Shown here in pieces: positions 8,564 to 17,262 of a stretch of 52,341 nucleotides of DNA; the stretch's first letter is position 1; each line of letters opens with the position of its first letter. The stretch lies in NCBI RefSeq assembly GCF_042434745.1, contig NZ_JBHLSS010000101.1. One strand, 5' to 3'. The notes beneath the pieces were generated by a model, which saw only the letters and a program-made list of their open reading frames with translations, was not told the DNA's origin and did no database searches. The position numbers were made by a program, and so were the translations under genes. This stretch comes from Azotobacter paspali. GTDB lineage: Bacteria > Pseudomonadota > Gammaproteobacteria > Pseudomonadales > Pseudomonadaceae.

Positions 8564-10270
8564 ATGCTAACGCTGCTTCACCTGCTGTCAGCCATCGCCC
8601 TACTGGTGTGGGGCACACATATCGTTCGTACCGGCATCCTGCGCGTCTATGGCCTGCAACTGCGCCAGTTGCTTAGCCACAGCATGCGCCGGCCATCCCT
8701 GGCTTTCCTCACCGGCATGGGCGTCACCGCACTGGTGCAAAGCAGCAACGCCACCGCCATGCTGGCCAGTGCCTTCGTCGCCGAGGGGCTGATGGCGCTA
8801 ACTCCGGCACTGGCGGCCATGCTGGGTGCGGATGTCGGCACGGCCTTGATGGCACGGGTGCTGACCCTGGATCTATCCTGGCTGTCGCCGCTGCTGCTGC
8901 TGTGCGGCATCAGCCTGTTCCTCGCCCAGAAGAGGAGCCGTGCCGGCCAGCTCGGCCGGGTAGCGATCGGCCTCGGCCTGATCATGCTCGCCCTCGAACT
9001 GATCGTCGTGGCCAGCGAACCCATCACCCATGCCCAAGGGCTGGGCCTGTTGTTCGCCTCGCTAACCGGCGACCCGCTGCTGGCCGCGATGATCGGCGCC
9101 CTGTTCGCCATGCTCACCTATTCCAGCCTGGCCACGGTGCTGCTCACCGCCACCCTGGCCGGTGCCGGACCGATCGACTTGCCACAGGCCATCGGCTTGG
9201 TGATCGGCGCCAACATCGGCAGCGGCATGCTCGCCTACCTAAATAGCAGCCTGCATGCCGCTGCCGGCCGACGGGTCGCTCTCGGCAACCTGCTGTACAA
9301 GCTGCTCGGACTACTAGTGCTACCGCTGCTCGATCCGCTGACGGCCTGGATGCGAACGCTGCCGCTCAGCCTGCAGGACCAAGTGATCGGCTTCCATCTG
9401 GCCTACAATAGCCTGCGCTGCCTACTACTACTGCCCAGCGTCGCGCCGATGGCGCACCTGTGCACCCGGCTGTTACCGGAACGGATAACGGAAAGAAACG
9501 GTACGGCCCAGCCGCGCTATCTCGATCTGGAGGCCTTGCCGACGCCGACCCTGGCGCTGGCCAATGCGGTACGCGAAACCCTGCGCATCGGCGATCTGGT
9601 CGAGCAGATGCTCGATCATCTACAGGATGTGCTGCTAGGACATCGGGTCGAGGCGGGCCGCGAGATCCGCCGCCTCGAAGACGAGCTGGACAGGCTCTAC
9701 GGAGCGGTGAAGCTGTACCTGGTCAAGTTGCCACGTCAGTCGCTAGGCGACGCGGAAGACCGCCGCTGGGCGGAGATCATCGAACTGGCGGTCAATCTGC
9801 GCCAAGCCGGCTACATCCTCGCCAAGATGCAGCACAGGGCCGAGCGGCGCAGCGTCACCCGTCCCGATCAGGAAGAGCTGACGGAGCTGCATGGCGAACT
9901 TCTGGCCAATCTGCGCCTGGGATTGAGCGTGTTCCTTTCCGGCGACTCGCGCAGCGCGCGCCAACTGCTACGCCAGAAGCGCCGTTTCCGCGCCCTGGAG
10001 CGCAATCTGGCGCACGCCCATGTCGATCGCCTGCATCGCCAGCCCCTGCACAGCACCGAAGTCGGCTCGGCCCATCTGGAGTTGCTGGAAGACATGAAGC
10101 GCCTCAATTCGCTGTTCTGCTGCAGCGCCTATGTGGTGCTGGAGGCCGAGGCCCAGAACACCGACTGCCCGGACGAAAGACCCGGACACGGCCGACAGGA
10201 CGACGAACTGCGCCGTCTATTGACCGACGATGCGGCAAATAGACCGGCGGGAGGTTCGGCGACGGGCTGA
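8564..10270 (+). CDS. Na/Pi cotransporter family protein
   Basis: A 568-residue protein with two parts. Residues 1-310 are membrane helices of the Na+/phosphate symporter family, containing the repeated QSSNAT-type signature (GVTALVQSSNATAMLASAF) and its internal partner around LTYSSLATVLL and GANIGSGMLAYLNSS. Residues 340-550 form a PhoU-like helical domain that probably senses or regulates phosphate. ATG at 8564 follows a GGGGG tract. The gene stands alone. Confidence 0.9.
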   Translation: MLTLLHLLSAIALLVWGTHIVRTGILRVYGLQLRQLLSHSMRRPSLAFLTGMGVTALVQSSNATAMLASAFVAEGLMALTPALAAMLGADVGTALMARVLTLDLSWLSPLLLLCGISLFLAQKRSRAGQLGRVAIGLGLIMLALELIVVASEPITHAQGLGLLFASLTGDPLLAAMIGALFAMLTYSSLATVLLTATLAGAGPIDLPQAIGLVIGANIGSGMLAYLNSSLHAAAGRRVALGNLLYKLLGLLVLPLLDPLTAWMRTLPLSLQDQVIGFHLAYNSLRCLLLLPSVAPMAHLCTRLLPERITERNGTAQPRYLDLEALPTPTLALANAVRETLRIGDLVEQMLDHLQDVLLGHRVEAGREIRRLEDELDRLYGAVKLYLVKLPRQSLGDAEDRRWAEIIELAVNLRQAGYILAKMQHRAERRSVTRPDQEELTELHGELLANLRLGLSVFLSGDSRSARQLLRQKRRFRALERNLAHAHVDRLHRQPLHSTEVGSAHLELLEDMKRLNSLFCCSAYVVLEAEAQNTDCPDERPGHGRQDDELRRLLTDDAANRPAGGSATG

Positions 10271-10369
10271 GAGCGGAGTATGCCAGCCGGTCGCCGCAGG
10301 CGGCCAAAAGGGCATGATTCATGCATTTCTTACCGCTAGAATTGTCCTCCCTGTTCCGATGATGTCGTC

Positions 10370-11383
10370 ATGCAGTTCTGGAAAATCCGTCTCCAGCCGC
10401 TGATCGCCCTGGCCAGCCGCTATCCCCGCTTGCTCGCCCTGTTCGGCTTCGCATCCGGCCTCGCCAGCTTCTTCCTGGTCGAACGCAAGGAGAGTCTGGC
10501 CAGCATCATCGCCGTCGTAATGCTGGTGAGCTGGACCTGGCTGTTGCTGGAAAACCTGCTGACCCGCAGCCTGAGCCGCTGGCTCGGACTGGAACTGCCC
10601 CCGCCGCTGCTGCGCTACGCGACGCAGATGGTTCACCAGGAAAGCCTATTCTTCGTCCTGCCCTTCTTCTTCACCACTACCACCTGGAACAGCGGCCAGG
10701 CCGCCTTCACCCTCCTGCTCGGTCTGGCTGCACTGGTATCGATCACCGACCCGCTGTACTACCGCTGGCTGGCACCGCGGCGCTGGGCATTCATGGCCTT
10801 CCATTGCCTGACCCTGTTCGCCGTGCTGCTCACCACCTTGCCACTGATCTACCACTTGGCGACGCCGCAAAGCTACCGGCTAGCCCTGGCCTGCACTATG
10901 CTGCTGGCTTTCCCCAGCCTGCTCGGCGCATTGAACGGGCAGAGCTGGCGGCGTCGACTGCTGTTGATCAGCCTGCTTGCCGCCCTCGGTGGTGCCGGCT
11001 GGTGGGCTCGTACCTGGGTGCCACCGGCCACCCTATGGTTGAACACAGTGGCGGTGACTCAGGAAATCGACGGACGCACCCGTAAGCCCGGCGCCAACCT
11101 CAAGCGCATCGAACTTGCCCGCTTGCAGGCCGGGGGCCTCTATGCCTACACCGCGATCCACGCCCCGCGTGGGCTGAACGAACGCATCTACCATATCTGG
11201 CGGCATGCCGGCCGGGAAGTGGACCGCGTCTCTCTGGAAATCTGGGGCGGCCGCCAAGAAGGCTATCGTGCCTGGAGTCACAAGCGGCATTTTCCCGCGG
11301 ACAGCCTAGGTCGCTGGGAGGTTCGCGTGCAAACCGAGGCCGGCCAGTTGATCGGCGTGCTGCGCTTTTGGGTCGATGAATAG
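10370..11383 (+). CDS. DUF5924 family membrane protein with DUF2914-like C-terminus
   Basis: A 337-residue protein with about eight hydrophobic helices in residues 1-215 and a soluble C-terminal domain (about 225-337) rich in Arg, Trp and aromatic residues, including IYHIWRHAGREVDRVSLEIWGG. This combination fits DUF5924 plus DUF2914, a conserved Pseudomonas family of unknown function. ATG at 10370. It lies between unrelated genes and no promoter element was recognised. Confidence 0.8.
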   Translation: MQFWKIRLQPLIALASRYPRLLALFGFASGLASFFLVERKESLASIIAVVMLVSWTWLLLENLLTRSLSRWLGLELPPPLLRYATQMVHQESLFFVLPFFFTTTTWNSGQAAFTLLLGLAALVSITDPLYYRWLAPRRWAFMAFHCLTLFAVLLTTLPLIYHLATPQSYRLALACTMLLAFPSLLGALNGQSWRRRLLLISLLAALGGAGWWARTWVPPATLWLNTVAVTQEIDGRTRKPGANLKRIELARLQAGGLYAYTAIHAPRGLNERIYHIWRHAGREVDRVSLEIWGGRQEGYRAWSHKRHFPADSLGRWEVRVQTEAGQLIGVLRFWVDE

Positions 11384-11530
11384 AACGGCGACATTCTAGA
11401 ACGATGGTTCCAGACGCTTGGGCGGTATATTTTATCCGTGCATGGCAATTAGCTGCAGGCAAATCCGCTCAATTCGGTTATCGTTGCGGCATTACGTCTC
11501 ACCCAACATTAGGCTACGAGGAGGCCTCTG

Positions 11531-12028
11531 ATGGAATATGGTAACGCCCAGTTGACAATGACCGTGCTGATGACGCCGGACATGGCCAACTTCTCCGGCA
11601 ACGTGCATGGCGGTACGTTGCTCAAGCTGCTCGATGAGGTAGCTTACGCCTGTGCCAGCCGTTATGCCGGCAGCTATGCGGTAACGCTCTCGGTGGACCA
11701 GGTGATCTTTCGCCAGCCGGTCCACGTCGGTGAGTTGGTAACCTTCCTCGCCTCGGTCAACTATACTGGCAGCACATCCATGGAAATCGGCATCCGGGTC
11801 GTCACCGAGAACATCCGTGAACGCACCGTACGCCACACCAATAGTAGTTTCTTCACCATGGTGGCCCTCGATGAAAATCGCAAGCCCACTCATGTGCCGC
11901 CGCTACAGCCCACCACGGAACAGGAAATACGTCGCTACGAACAAGCCAAGCGACGTCGCGAGTTGCGCCAGGAACTGGAAGCGCGCTACAGGGAGATCAA
12001 GAACAAGGCGGCTTTGGCTTCCTCTTAA
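11531..12028 (+). CDS. Acyl-CoA thioesterase (hotdog fold)
   Basis: A 165-residue protein of the YciA/BACH type, which hydrolyses acyl-CoA to free acid and CoA. Seen features are NVHGGTLLKLLDEVAYACA (the hotdog helix with the catalytic Asp/Glu region) and the SVDQVIFRQPVHVGE strand pair, followed by a charged C-terminal helix. ATG at 11531 follows AGGAGG at 11519-11524. Single gene. Confidence 0.92.
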   Translation: MEYGNAQLTMTVLMTPDMANFSGNVHGGTLLKLLDEVAYACASRYAGSYAVTLSVDQVIFRQPVHVGELVTFLASVNYTGSTSMEIGIRVVTENIRERTVRHTNSSFFTMVALDENRKPTHVPPLQPTTEQEIRRYEQAKRRRELRQELEARYREIKNKAALASS

Positions 12029-12108
12029 CTCGAACGACGAATGCACAGGCGTCGACCGGCCGATCGACTAAGCTGGGCTCGACGTCACAGGTAAAACAAC
12101 AATAAATC

Positions 12109-12516
12109 ATGTTGACTCTCGCCAACCTGTCCATTCTGTTGCTGCTGGCCGGCATTGGTGCCTGGCTGTGGCATACCCACGGTCTGCGTGAGCGGGCCCT
12201 GGCCGCAGTCAGGCAACACTGCGCGAAAGCAGGTGTCGACTTGCTCGACGACAACGTCGCTCTGCGCCGTTTCGGCCTGCACCCCGATGCCCGCAACCAT
12301 CGACGCATGGCCCGCATCTACGATTTTGAATTCACCGTCAACGGCGAACAGCGCTATAACGGCAGCATTGTCATGTTTGGCCGCCATGTCGCCCGCATCG
12401 AACTGGGTGCCCATCTTTTTCCCGCGCCACTGCCCCCCTCTCGCCAGTCCGCCGAAGTGATCCAGCTCGACCAATGGCGCCGCGAACATCCTTCGCACAA
12501 GCAGCACCATTACTGA
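12109..12516 (+). CDS. DUF3301 domain protein
   Basis: A 135-residue protein with one N-terminal membrane anchor (residues 5-22, LANLSILLLLAGIGAWLW) and a basic cytoplasmic part containing GVDLLDDNVALRRFGL and YDFEFTVNGEQRYNG, both typical of DUF3301. Family function is unknown. ATG at 12109. Confidence 0.85.
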   Translation: MLTLANLSILLLLAGIGAWLWHTHGLRERALAAVRQHCAKAGVDLLDDNVALRRFGLHPDARNHRRMARIYDFEFTVNGEQRYNGSIVMFGRHVARIELGAHLFPAPLPPSRQSAEVIQLDQWRREHPSHKQHHY

Positions 12517-12735
12517 TACCCCATACAGTGCCTGGCTGCTCCACTCCAGCCCTTGTGCGGTAAAAATCGGCTTCACCACAACCCTCTCCGGACCGTACTG
12601 GCACGAACCGACACCGACTGCTTGGCAGCACATGAGCCATGATGCCAGGACTCGGGCACACCAGAGCATGTCACCGGAACAGATGCCGAAAGAAAAATGT
12701 GCCCGCAGGAGTGGAGCGGGATTCCGGGCCAGCCT

Positions 12736-13710
12736 TCAACTGGGCAGACGACAGGCTTCCATTGCGGCCTTGAGCGCTTTCTCGTCCTGCGCTTCGGAGA
12801 AAATCAACTCGAGCCGCGAATCCTTGCGCCATTCGCTGGGCTGCCAGCGGATCGGCTGGCGATCCAGCGCGTTGCCGGACAGCCAGCCGTCCTCGGTATG
12901 CAGAACCAGCTTGGCACGCCGCCAATGCAGACCGGACAGCCAATGCCGGATGCGTGTCAGCGCGAAACGTTGACTAGTATGCCAACGCCAGCCGATGCTC
13001 CAGCCCTCGGCCTGCGCCTGGCTGACACAGATCGGAAGCCGCGGATCTAGCCAGACCTCTCCCAGCGCCGCAGCCGCAGCCGGCAATTCAGCACCCGGAA
13101 GCCCGACGCCCTCGTCCATGCGGACGGCCAGCTCCGGTAACAGCTCCAGAGGCAACGCTCCCTGGCTGGTCCAGTACAACGGACGCTGCGGCAACCTTTC
13201 TGCCAATTGCGCACGGGCCGCCCCATCCAGCGACTCCGCCTTGTTCAGGACCAACAGCCCGGCCATGGCCAACATCTCCGCCTGGGTCGACGGCAGTGCC
13301 GCACCGGCAGCCAAGTCGGCAGCATCCAAAACCAGCACAGCAGGCTGCAGTGCCAGCACTTCAAGCCAAGGAGGGGCCATGAGCCGATCCCACAGCCCTA
13401 CCGGATGACCGAGTCCAGAAGGTTCGATCAGCAGGCGGTCGGGACGGGCCTTGCGCAGCAGCCGCGCTAGAGCAACCTGAAAGGGGACACCGTTGACACA
13501 GCAGAGGCAGCCACCGGCGACTTCGGCGAAAGTGACGCCCTCTGTGCCACTATCCAGCAGGGCGGCATCCAGGCCGATCCGGCCGAATTCGTTGATCAGC
13601 ACCGCCCAGCGCTCGGTGGCCGGCTTCTGTGCCAGCAACTGGCGGATCAGGCTGGTCTTGCCCGCCCCGAGGAGGCCGGAGATCAGGTGGGTGGGAATGT
13701 TCTTCAGCAT
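12736..13710 (-). CDS. CobW/COG0523-family GTP-binding metallochaperone
   Basis: A 324-residue G3E-family GTPase. The Walker A motif GLLGAGKTSL is near the N-terminus, the metal-binding CxCC motif appears as GGCLCCVNGVPF, and the guanine-specificity motif as LNKAE; a CobW_C domain follows. Such proteins deliver metals such as Zn to client proteins; the metal cannot be told here. I start at ATG 13710 because MLKNIPTHLISG is the usual family beginning. ATG 13719 is possible, and a longer frame to 13791 is unlikely. Confidence 0.88.
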   Translation of the reverse strand: MLKNIPTHLISGLLGAGKTSLIRQLLAQKPATERWAVLINEFGRIGLDAALLDSGTEGVTFAEVAGGCLCCVNGVPFQVALARLLRKARPDRLLIEPSGLGHPVGLWDRLMAPPWLEVLALQPAVLVLDAADLAAGAALPSTQAEMLAMAGLLVLNKAESLDGAARAQLAERLPQRPLYWTSQGALPLELLPELAVRMDEGVGLPGAELPAAAAALGEVWLDPRLPICVSQAQAEGWSIGWRWHTSQRFALTRIRHWLSGLHWRRAKLVLHTEDGWLSGNALDRQPIRWQPSEWRKDSRLELIFSEAQDEKALKAAMEACRLPS

Positions 13711-14291
13711 TGGCGGCATGGTGAGGCTTTTTGCGCGGAGCGGGAAGCCCATCGCGGCAGAAAGCTCGGAGGAGACAAGTTGGCATGTCATGTTAGGCGT
13801 TGGGAGTCCTCTCGCTGAAACTCTCCATGCGCCCGCTATTCCTGTCGCTAGCCTTGCCCAGCCAACAGGTGGAGATGAACTTCAACGAGCACTGTCCCGA
13901 AGGCAGCTTCGACATCTGCTACCAACCCCGAATCGAGGGCATCCCTTACCAGCAGGGTATCCACGACTATGGCGCCGCCCAACGATACCCGTTATCTCGA
14001 ACCCTCCTGCGAGAATCTCAGCGACGGCCGCCGGACCTTCCCCGAGCGTAGCAAGCCCAGGCGCACCGATCCGCATCGACAGCGAACGGCTCGAAGCTCG
14101 TCGCCAACAATGATCTTCGTGCATGCATCTCCATGCTGAAAGGCACACCGTTGAATTTCCAGTGCCCGGCCACGATCTCGGAAGCCCCGAATGCCGCACA
14201 CCTTGTCCCGCCACGACCGGCTCCAAACAAGCATCCCAATCATAAAACCATGCAGGCTTTCTTGACCCTAATCAACAAAATCGCATATTTC
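13711..14291. other. Intergenic region with a possible decayed gene
   Basis: No intact gene is seen. On the plus strand, from the ATG at 13826 a frame reads MRPLFLSLALPSQQVEM and then GSFDICYQPRIEGIPYQQGI. The following protein-like text (YLEPSCENLSDGRR, about 13991-14035) continues in a different frame. This suggests a small exported protein gene broken by a frameshift, but I do not recognise the family. Confidence 0.25.
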
Positions 14292-14307
14292 TGTATGAAA
14301 CCAGACA
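14292..14307 (+). promoter_or_regulatory. NifA-type upstream activator sequence (1)
   Basis: TGTATGAAACCAGACA fits TGT-N10-ACA. It is about 85 bases before the -24 box of the glycine-zipper gene, and a second site follows 6 bases later. Confidence 0.55.
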
Positions 14308-14313
14308 ATATTT

Positions 14314-14329
14314 TGTCGGCATCACCACA
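14314..14329 (+). promoter_or_regulatory. NifA-type upstream activator sequence (2)
   Basis: TGTCGGCATCACCACA fits TGT-N10-ACA. Together with the site at 14292 it gives two UAS 22 bases apart, i.e. two helical turns, in front of the same promoter. Confidence 0.55.
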
Positions 14330-14360
14330 CTTTATCGCTCGCCTTGCCCGTCAAAGAGAG

Positions 14361-14373
14361 TAACCAATTGATT
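14361..14373 (-). promoter_or_regulatory. IHF-like site
   Basis: TAACCAATTGATT is the exact complement of WATCAA-N4-TTR. It lies between the UAS pair and the -24 box, where IHF bends DNA in nif promoters. The same 13 bases occur before nif11. Confidence 0.55.
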
Positions 14374-14391
14374 TTAATGAATAATTATTCT

Positions 14392-14407
14392 TGGCACGCT
14401 TCGTGGA
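14392..14407 (+). promoter_or_regulatory. Probable sigma-54 promoter of the glycine-zipper gene
   Basis: TGGCACGCTTCGTGGA has a perfect -24 element (TGGCACG), but the -12 element reads GTGGA instead of TTGCA, so the usual GC is GG. The predicted start near 14418 would leave a leader of about 32 bases with the SD sequence GGAGG at 14437-14441. Confidence 0.45.
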
Positions 14408-14449
14408 TAAAGATCAAAGACTGTTGAAGACTTCCTCGGAGGATTCGCC

Positions 14450-14830
14450 ATGAAAAAGCTCGGCACCCTGGCTCTGGCTCTCGCCTTGATAGCTACAGGT
14501 AGTCTGCATGCCGCCGAAGTCCTCGAGGAAACCAAGGACCAGACTTCCGGCAAGTCGGTCGGTGGCATGAGCGGCATGATGATCGGCGCCATCGGTGGCC
14601 CGCTCGGCATTTTGGTCGGTGCAGGTGTCGGCGCCCTGCTCGGTGGCGAGGCACAAGATGCCTCCGGCATCAGCGAGCGAGCCTACAAGGCCGGCACGGC
14701 TGGCGGCGAGGAAAAGGTATTACGCGCGCCCAATGACGAACTAGCCATTGGCGAGACGGTCGAGATCCGTGGCAACCGCGCCTACCGCGAAGCTACCGCG
14801 CAGGCCGACTCCAACATCAGCTATCACTGA
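14450..14830 (+). CDS. Exported glycine-zipper protein
   Basis: A 126-residue protein with a signal peptide (MKKLGTLALALALIATGSLHA, cleavage near residue 22). Then comes a glycine-zipper segment, residues 38-67, with GGMSGMMIGAIGGPLGILVG, which can insert in or pack against membranes. A polar tail follows. It resembles small outer-membrane or periplasmic Gly-zipper proteins; I know no named homologue. ATG at 14450 is preceded by GGAGG. Upstream lie two NifA-type sites, an IHF-like site and a sigma-54-like box, so it may be induced during nitrogen fixation. It is next to, and convergent with, nifF. Confidence 0.8.
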   Translation: MKKLGTLALALALIATGSLHAAEVLEETKDQTSGKSVGGMSGMMIGAIGGPLGILVGAGVGALLGGEAQDASGISERAYKAGTAGGEEKVLRAPNDELAIGETVEIRGNRAYREATAQADSNISYH

Positions 14831-15155
14831 GTGACCCGTTTAAGTCGCCGGGTCTGTCCGTACTCCCATCCGGGCAGGCCTGGCGCATTTCTTTCCCTTG
14901 ACCTCGGCCTCAAGGCAAGGCAAGGCATCGCCGACAGAGCCGATTTGTCGGACAGAAGATGAGTCGTGCGGGCTGTCCGCACAGCGACAGCATATAACAA
15001 GAGACGATGAAACAAAGCGCAAGAGATCCGGCCATCGGCATCGATCATGCCTTGCGAGAGAGTGTGCGCCCAGCGGCGAGATCCGCAAGGGAAATGAAAA
15101 GAACATGTCAAGTCACCCGGCCATGCAGAGGAGACCGCATGACCGGGATCGCCTT
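14831..15155. other. Intergenic region between convergent genes
   Basis: It holds an inverted repeat GACCCG / CGGGTC at 14833-14854, just after the glycine-zipper stop, possibly a weak terminator without T-run. Otherwise I see no gene or site. Confidence 0.4.
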
Positions 15156-15698
15156 TTACAAAGACAGCCCGAACTCGGGAGCTATCTGTGCCAGCCAGGC
15201 AGCAACGCGCTCATCGGTCTTGCCGCTCTGATTGTCCAGATCCAGCGCCAGGCCGACGAACTTGCCGTCAACTACGGCCTCGGAGCTTTCGAACTCGTAG
15301 CCGTCGGTCGGCCAGGAGCCTACGATCTTGGCTCCACGATCCTTGAAGAAGAAATACAGTTCGCCCAGGGCATCCAAGTAATTCTCGGGATAGCCAACCT
15401 GATCGCCCAGGCCGAACAGCGCCACGGTCTTGCCGCTGAAATCCAGACCCTCGATCTTCGGCAGGAATTCTTCCCAGCTTTCGTTTTCGCAGTCGGAGGA
15501 CAGACCGGGGAGTTCACCGTCGCCAAAGGTCGGAGTACCCAGAATCAGGAATTGGTACTGGGCGAAGTCTTCCGCGGAAACACGGTTGACGTTCAGCGCA
15601 TCGGACATGGTTTCGTCGTCGAAACGCTTCTTGATCGACTTGGCGACTTTGCGGGTTTTACCAGTGTTGCTACCGAAGAAGAGTCCAATCTTGGCCAT
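15156..15698 (-). CDS. nifF: Nitrogen-fixation flavodoxin NifF (flavodoxin II)
   Basis: A 180-residue long-chain flavodoxin, the FMN electron carrier that can reduce the Fe protein NifH. The phosphate-binding loop GSNTGKT is at residues 9-15, and the isoalloxazine-flanking loops are seen near LGTPTFGDGEL and FGLGDQVGYPENY. The protein is nearly the A. vinelandii NifF as I recall it, with a few substitutions (for example TFGDGE where I remember TLGEGE). ATG at 15698. It is the last nif gene of the cluster and appears to have its own promoter upstream, since 241 bases separate it from clpX2. Confidence 0.96.
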   Translation of the reverse strand: MAKIGLFFGSNTGKTRKVAKSIKKRFDDETMSDALNVNRVSAEDFAQYQFLILGTPTFGDGELPGLSSDCENESWEEFLPKIEGLDFSGKTVALFGLGDQVGYPENYLDALGELYFFFKDRGAKIVGSWPTDGYEFESSEAVVDGKFVGLALDLDNQSGKTDERVAAWLAQIAPEFGLSL

Positions 15699-15780
15699 AA
15701 CTTAACCTCTGGCTACATGCATGAGATTCGTGGTCGGAGCACCAGTCCGAGCTTGTACACCTGGCTGGCCGGTGATTAAC

Positions 15781-15796
15781 AGCAAAAAGTAGACCG
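15781..15796 (-). promoter_or_regulatory. Candidate sigma-54 promoter of nifF
   Basis: On the minus strand this reads CGGTCTACTTTTTGCT. It has GG-N10-GC spacing and a good -12 element (TTGCT) but a weak -24. It lies about 80 bases before the nifF start. An IHF-like site and an imperfect UAS lie upstream. Confidence 0.35.
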
Positions 15797-15821
15797 CTCC
15801 CCAAACCCCCAACATATTTAC

Positions 15822-15834
15822 CAACTTATTGATT
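15822..15834 (-). promoter_or_regulatory. IHF-like site upstream of nifF
   Basis: CAACTTATTGATT is the exact complement of WATCAA-N4-TTR. It is placed 26 bases upstream of the candidate -24 box of nifF. Confidence 0.4.
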
Positions 15835-15939
15835 TAAAAGAATTTTTATGACAATAAAAAATCCTGTCGCAAATGCAACGATAAGAATGGGGTGGGTAAG
15901 CAGGCCTTATCGTTTTTATAACAGTTCTTTACGACCTCC

Positions 15940-17262
15940 TCAAAGGTCGGCCGACAGCGCGGATCTTTCCTCCACCGCTGGAGATGGATCGGGCTGAATC
16001 CGTCCGCTGCCATCCTCGGCCAGTCGAGTCAGAACCTCCAATGAGCGGCCACCATCGTCACGCTCGATCAGATCCAGCGTACAACCGCGCAGTTGTGACT
16101 GCGAGGGCATGTTGAACATGGTCTGCTGTAGAGCGGCTTCCAGTACAGCGCGCAATCCACGGGCACCGGTCTTGCGAATCAGCGCCTGGTCGGCGATGTA
16201 GTTGAGGGCCGCATCGGTGATCACCAGCTCGACGCCTTGATAGGCGAACAACTGCTTGTACTGTTTGACCAGTGCATTGCGCGGCTCGGTGAGGATACGC
16301 AGCAGGGTGGTGTGGTCGAGTTCCTGCAGGAAGGTGATGATCGGGAAACGACCGATGAATTCCGGAATCAGGCCGAACTCGTGCAGGTCGTCCGGTAGCA
16401 GCGAGGCCATCAGTTCGTTGATCGAAGGGGCCTCCTGACGCGGCTGGGCATGGAAACCGATACCGGTGTTCTTCGGCTGGATGCGGCTCGAGACCAGTGC
16501 TTCCAATCCGGGGAAGGCACCGCCGGCGATGAACAGGATGTTGCGGGTGTCCACCACCTGTTCCTCGCTATGCTCGTTGCGTCGCCCGGACTTGCTGATG
16601 CGCACCTCGGTGCCTTCGACCATCTTCAACAGAGCCTGCTGTACCCCTTCGCCGGAGATGTCGCGTACCGCCGTGCCGCCCCCGCTACGCTTGGCCAACT
16701 TGTCCACCTCGTCGATATAGACGATGCCCCACTGCGCCTGCTGTACGTCGCCGCCGGCCGCATCGAGCAGACGGGTGATGATGCTGTCGACGTCATCGCC
16801 GACATAGCCGGCCTGGGTCAGGGTGGTGGCATCGGCCATGGCAAAGGGAACCCCGAGAATGCGTGCCAAGGTACGCACCAGCAGGGTCTTGCCGGTACCC
16901 GAAGGGCCGGCCATGAGGATGTTGGACTTCTCCAGTTCGACCTGCTCGCCCAGTTGGCAGACCGGTTCGCGATCGCAGTTGAGCAAGCGCAGGTAGTGGT
17001 TGTAGACCGCGACCGACAGGGTCTCCTTGGCTGCCTCCTGACCGATCACCGACTCGTCCAGGTGCTTCTTGTATTCCATAGGGGTGCGTAGCTGCGGAGC
17101 CAACTGCTGGTTCTTGCGCCGCTGCCCCCAACTGCTGACCACCTGATGGGCAAGCTTGACGCAGGCTTCGCAGATTCGCCCATCGTTGCCGGCGATTAGC
17201 GGAACGGTCGGGCTCTTCTCCGCGCCGCAGAACGAGCAGCAGGGTTTTTCCGTTTTATCCAT
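15940..17262 (-). CDS. clpX2: ClpX-type ATPase in the nif cluster (ClpX2)
   Basis: A 440-residue AAA+ unfoldase subunit. There is an N-terminal zinc finger (Cys 9, 12, 31, 34), Walker A GPSGTGKT at 119-126, pore loop GYVG at 152-155 and Walker B VYIDEVDKL with Asp-Glu at 184-185; the C-terminal domain is complete. From published A. vinelandii work, as I recall it, this nif-linked ClpX takes part in turnover of FeMo-co biosynthesis proteins such as NifB and NafY. It is a second copy besides the usual clpPX locus (inference). Its start overlaps the nifM stop by 8 bases, so it is co-transcribed with nifWZM. Confidence 0.93.
   Translation of the reverse strand: MDKTEKPCCSFCGAEKSPTVPLIAGNDGRICEACVKLAHQVVSSWGQRRKNQQLAPQLRTPMEYKKHLDESVIGQEAAKETLSVAVYNHYLRLLNCDREPVCQLGEQVELEKSNILMAGPSGTGKTLLVRTLARILGVPFAMADATTLTQAGYVGDDVDSIITRLLDAAGGDVQQAQWGIVYIDEVDKLAKRSGGGTAVRDISGEGVQQALLKMVEGTEVRISKSGRRNEHSEEQVVDTRNILFIAGGAFPGLEALVSSRIQPKNTGIGFHAQPRQEAPSINELMASLLPDDLHEFGLIPEFIGRFPIITFLQELDHTTLLRILTEPRNALVKQYKQLFAYQGVELVITDAALNYIADQALIRKTGARGLRAVLEAALQQTMFNMPSQSQLRGCTLDLIERDDGGRSLEVLTRLAEDGSGRIQPDPSPAVEERSALSADL

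Noticed and set aside
15865..15880. TGTCGCAAATGCAACG as UAS of nifF
   Set aside because: The last base differs from TGT-N10-ACA; kept only as a weak hint.
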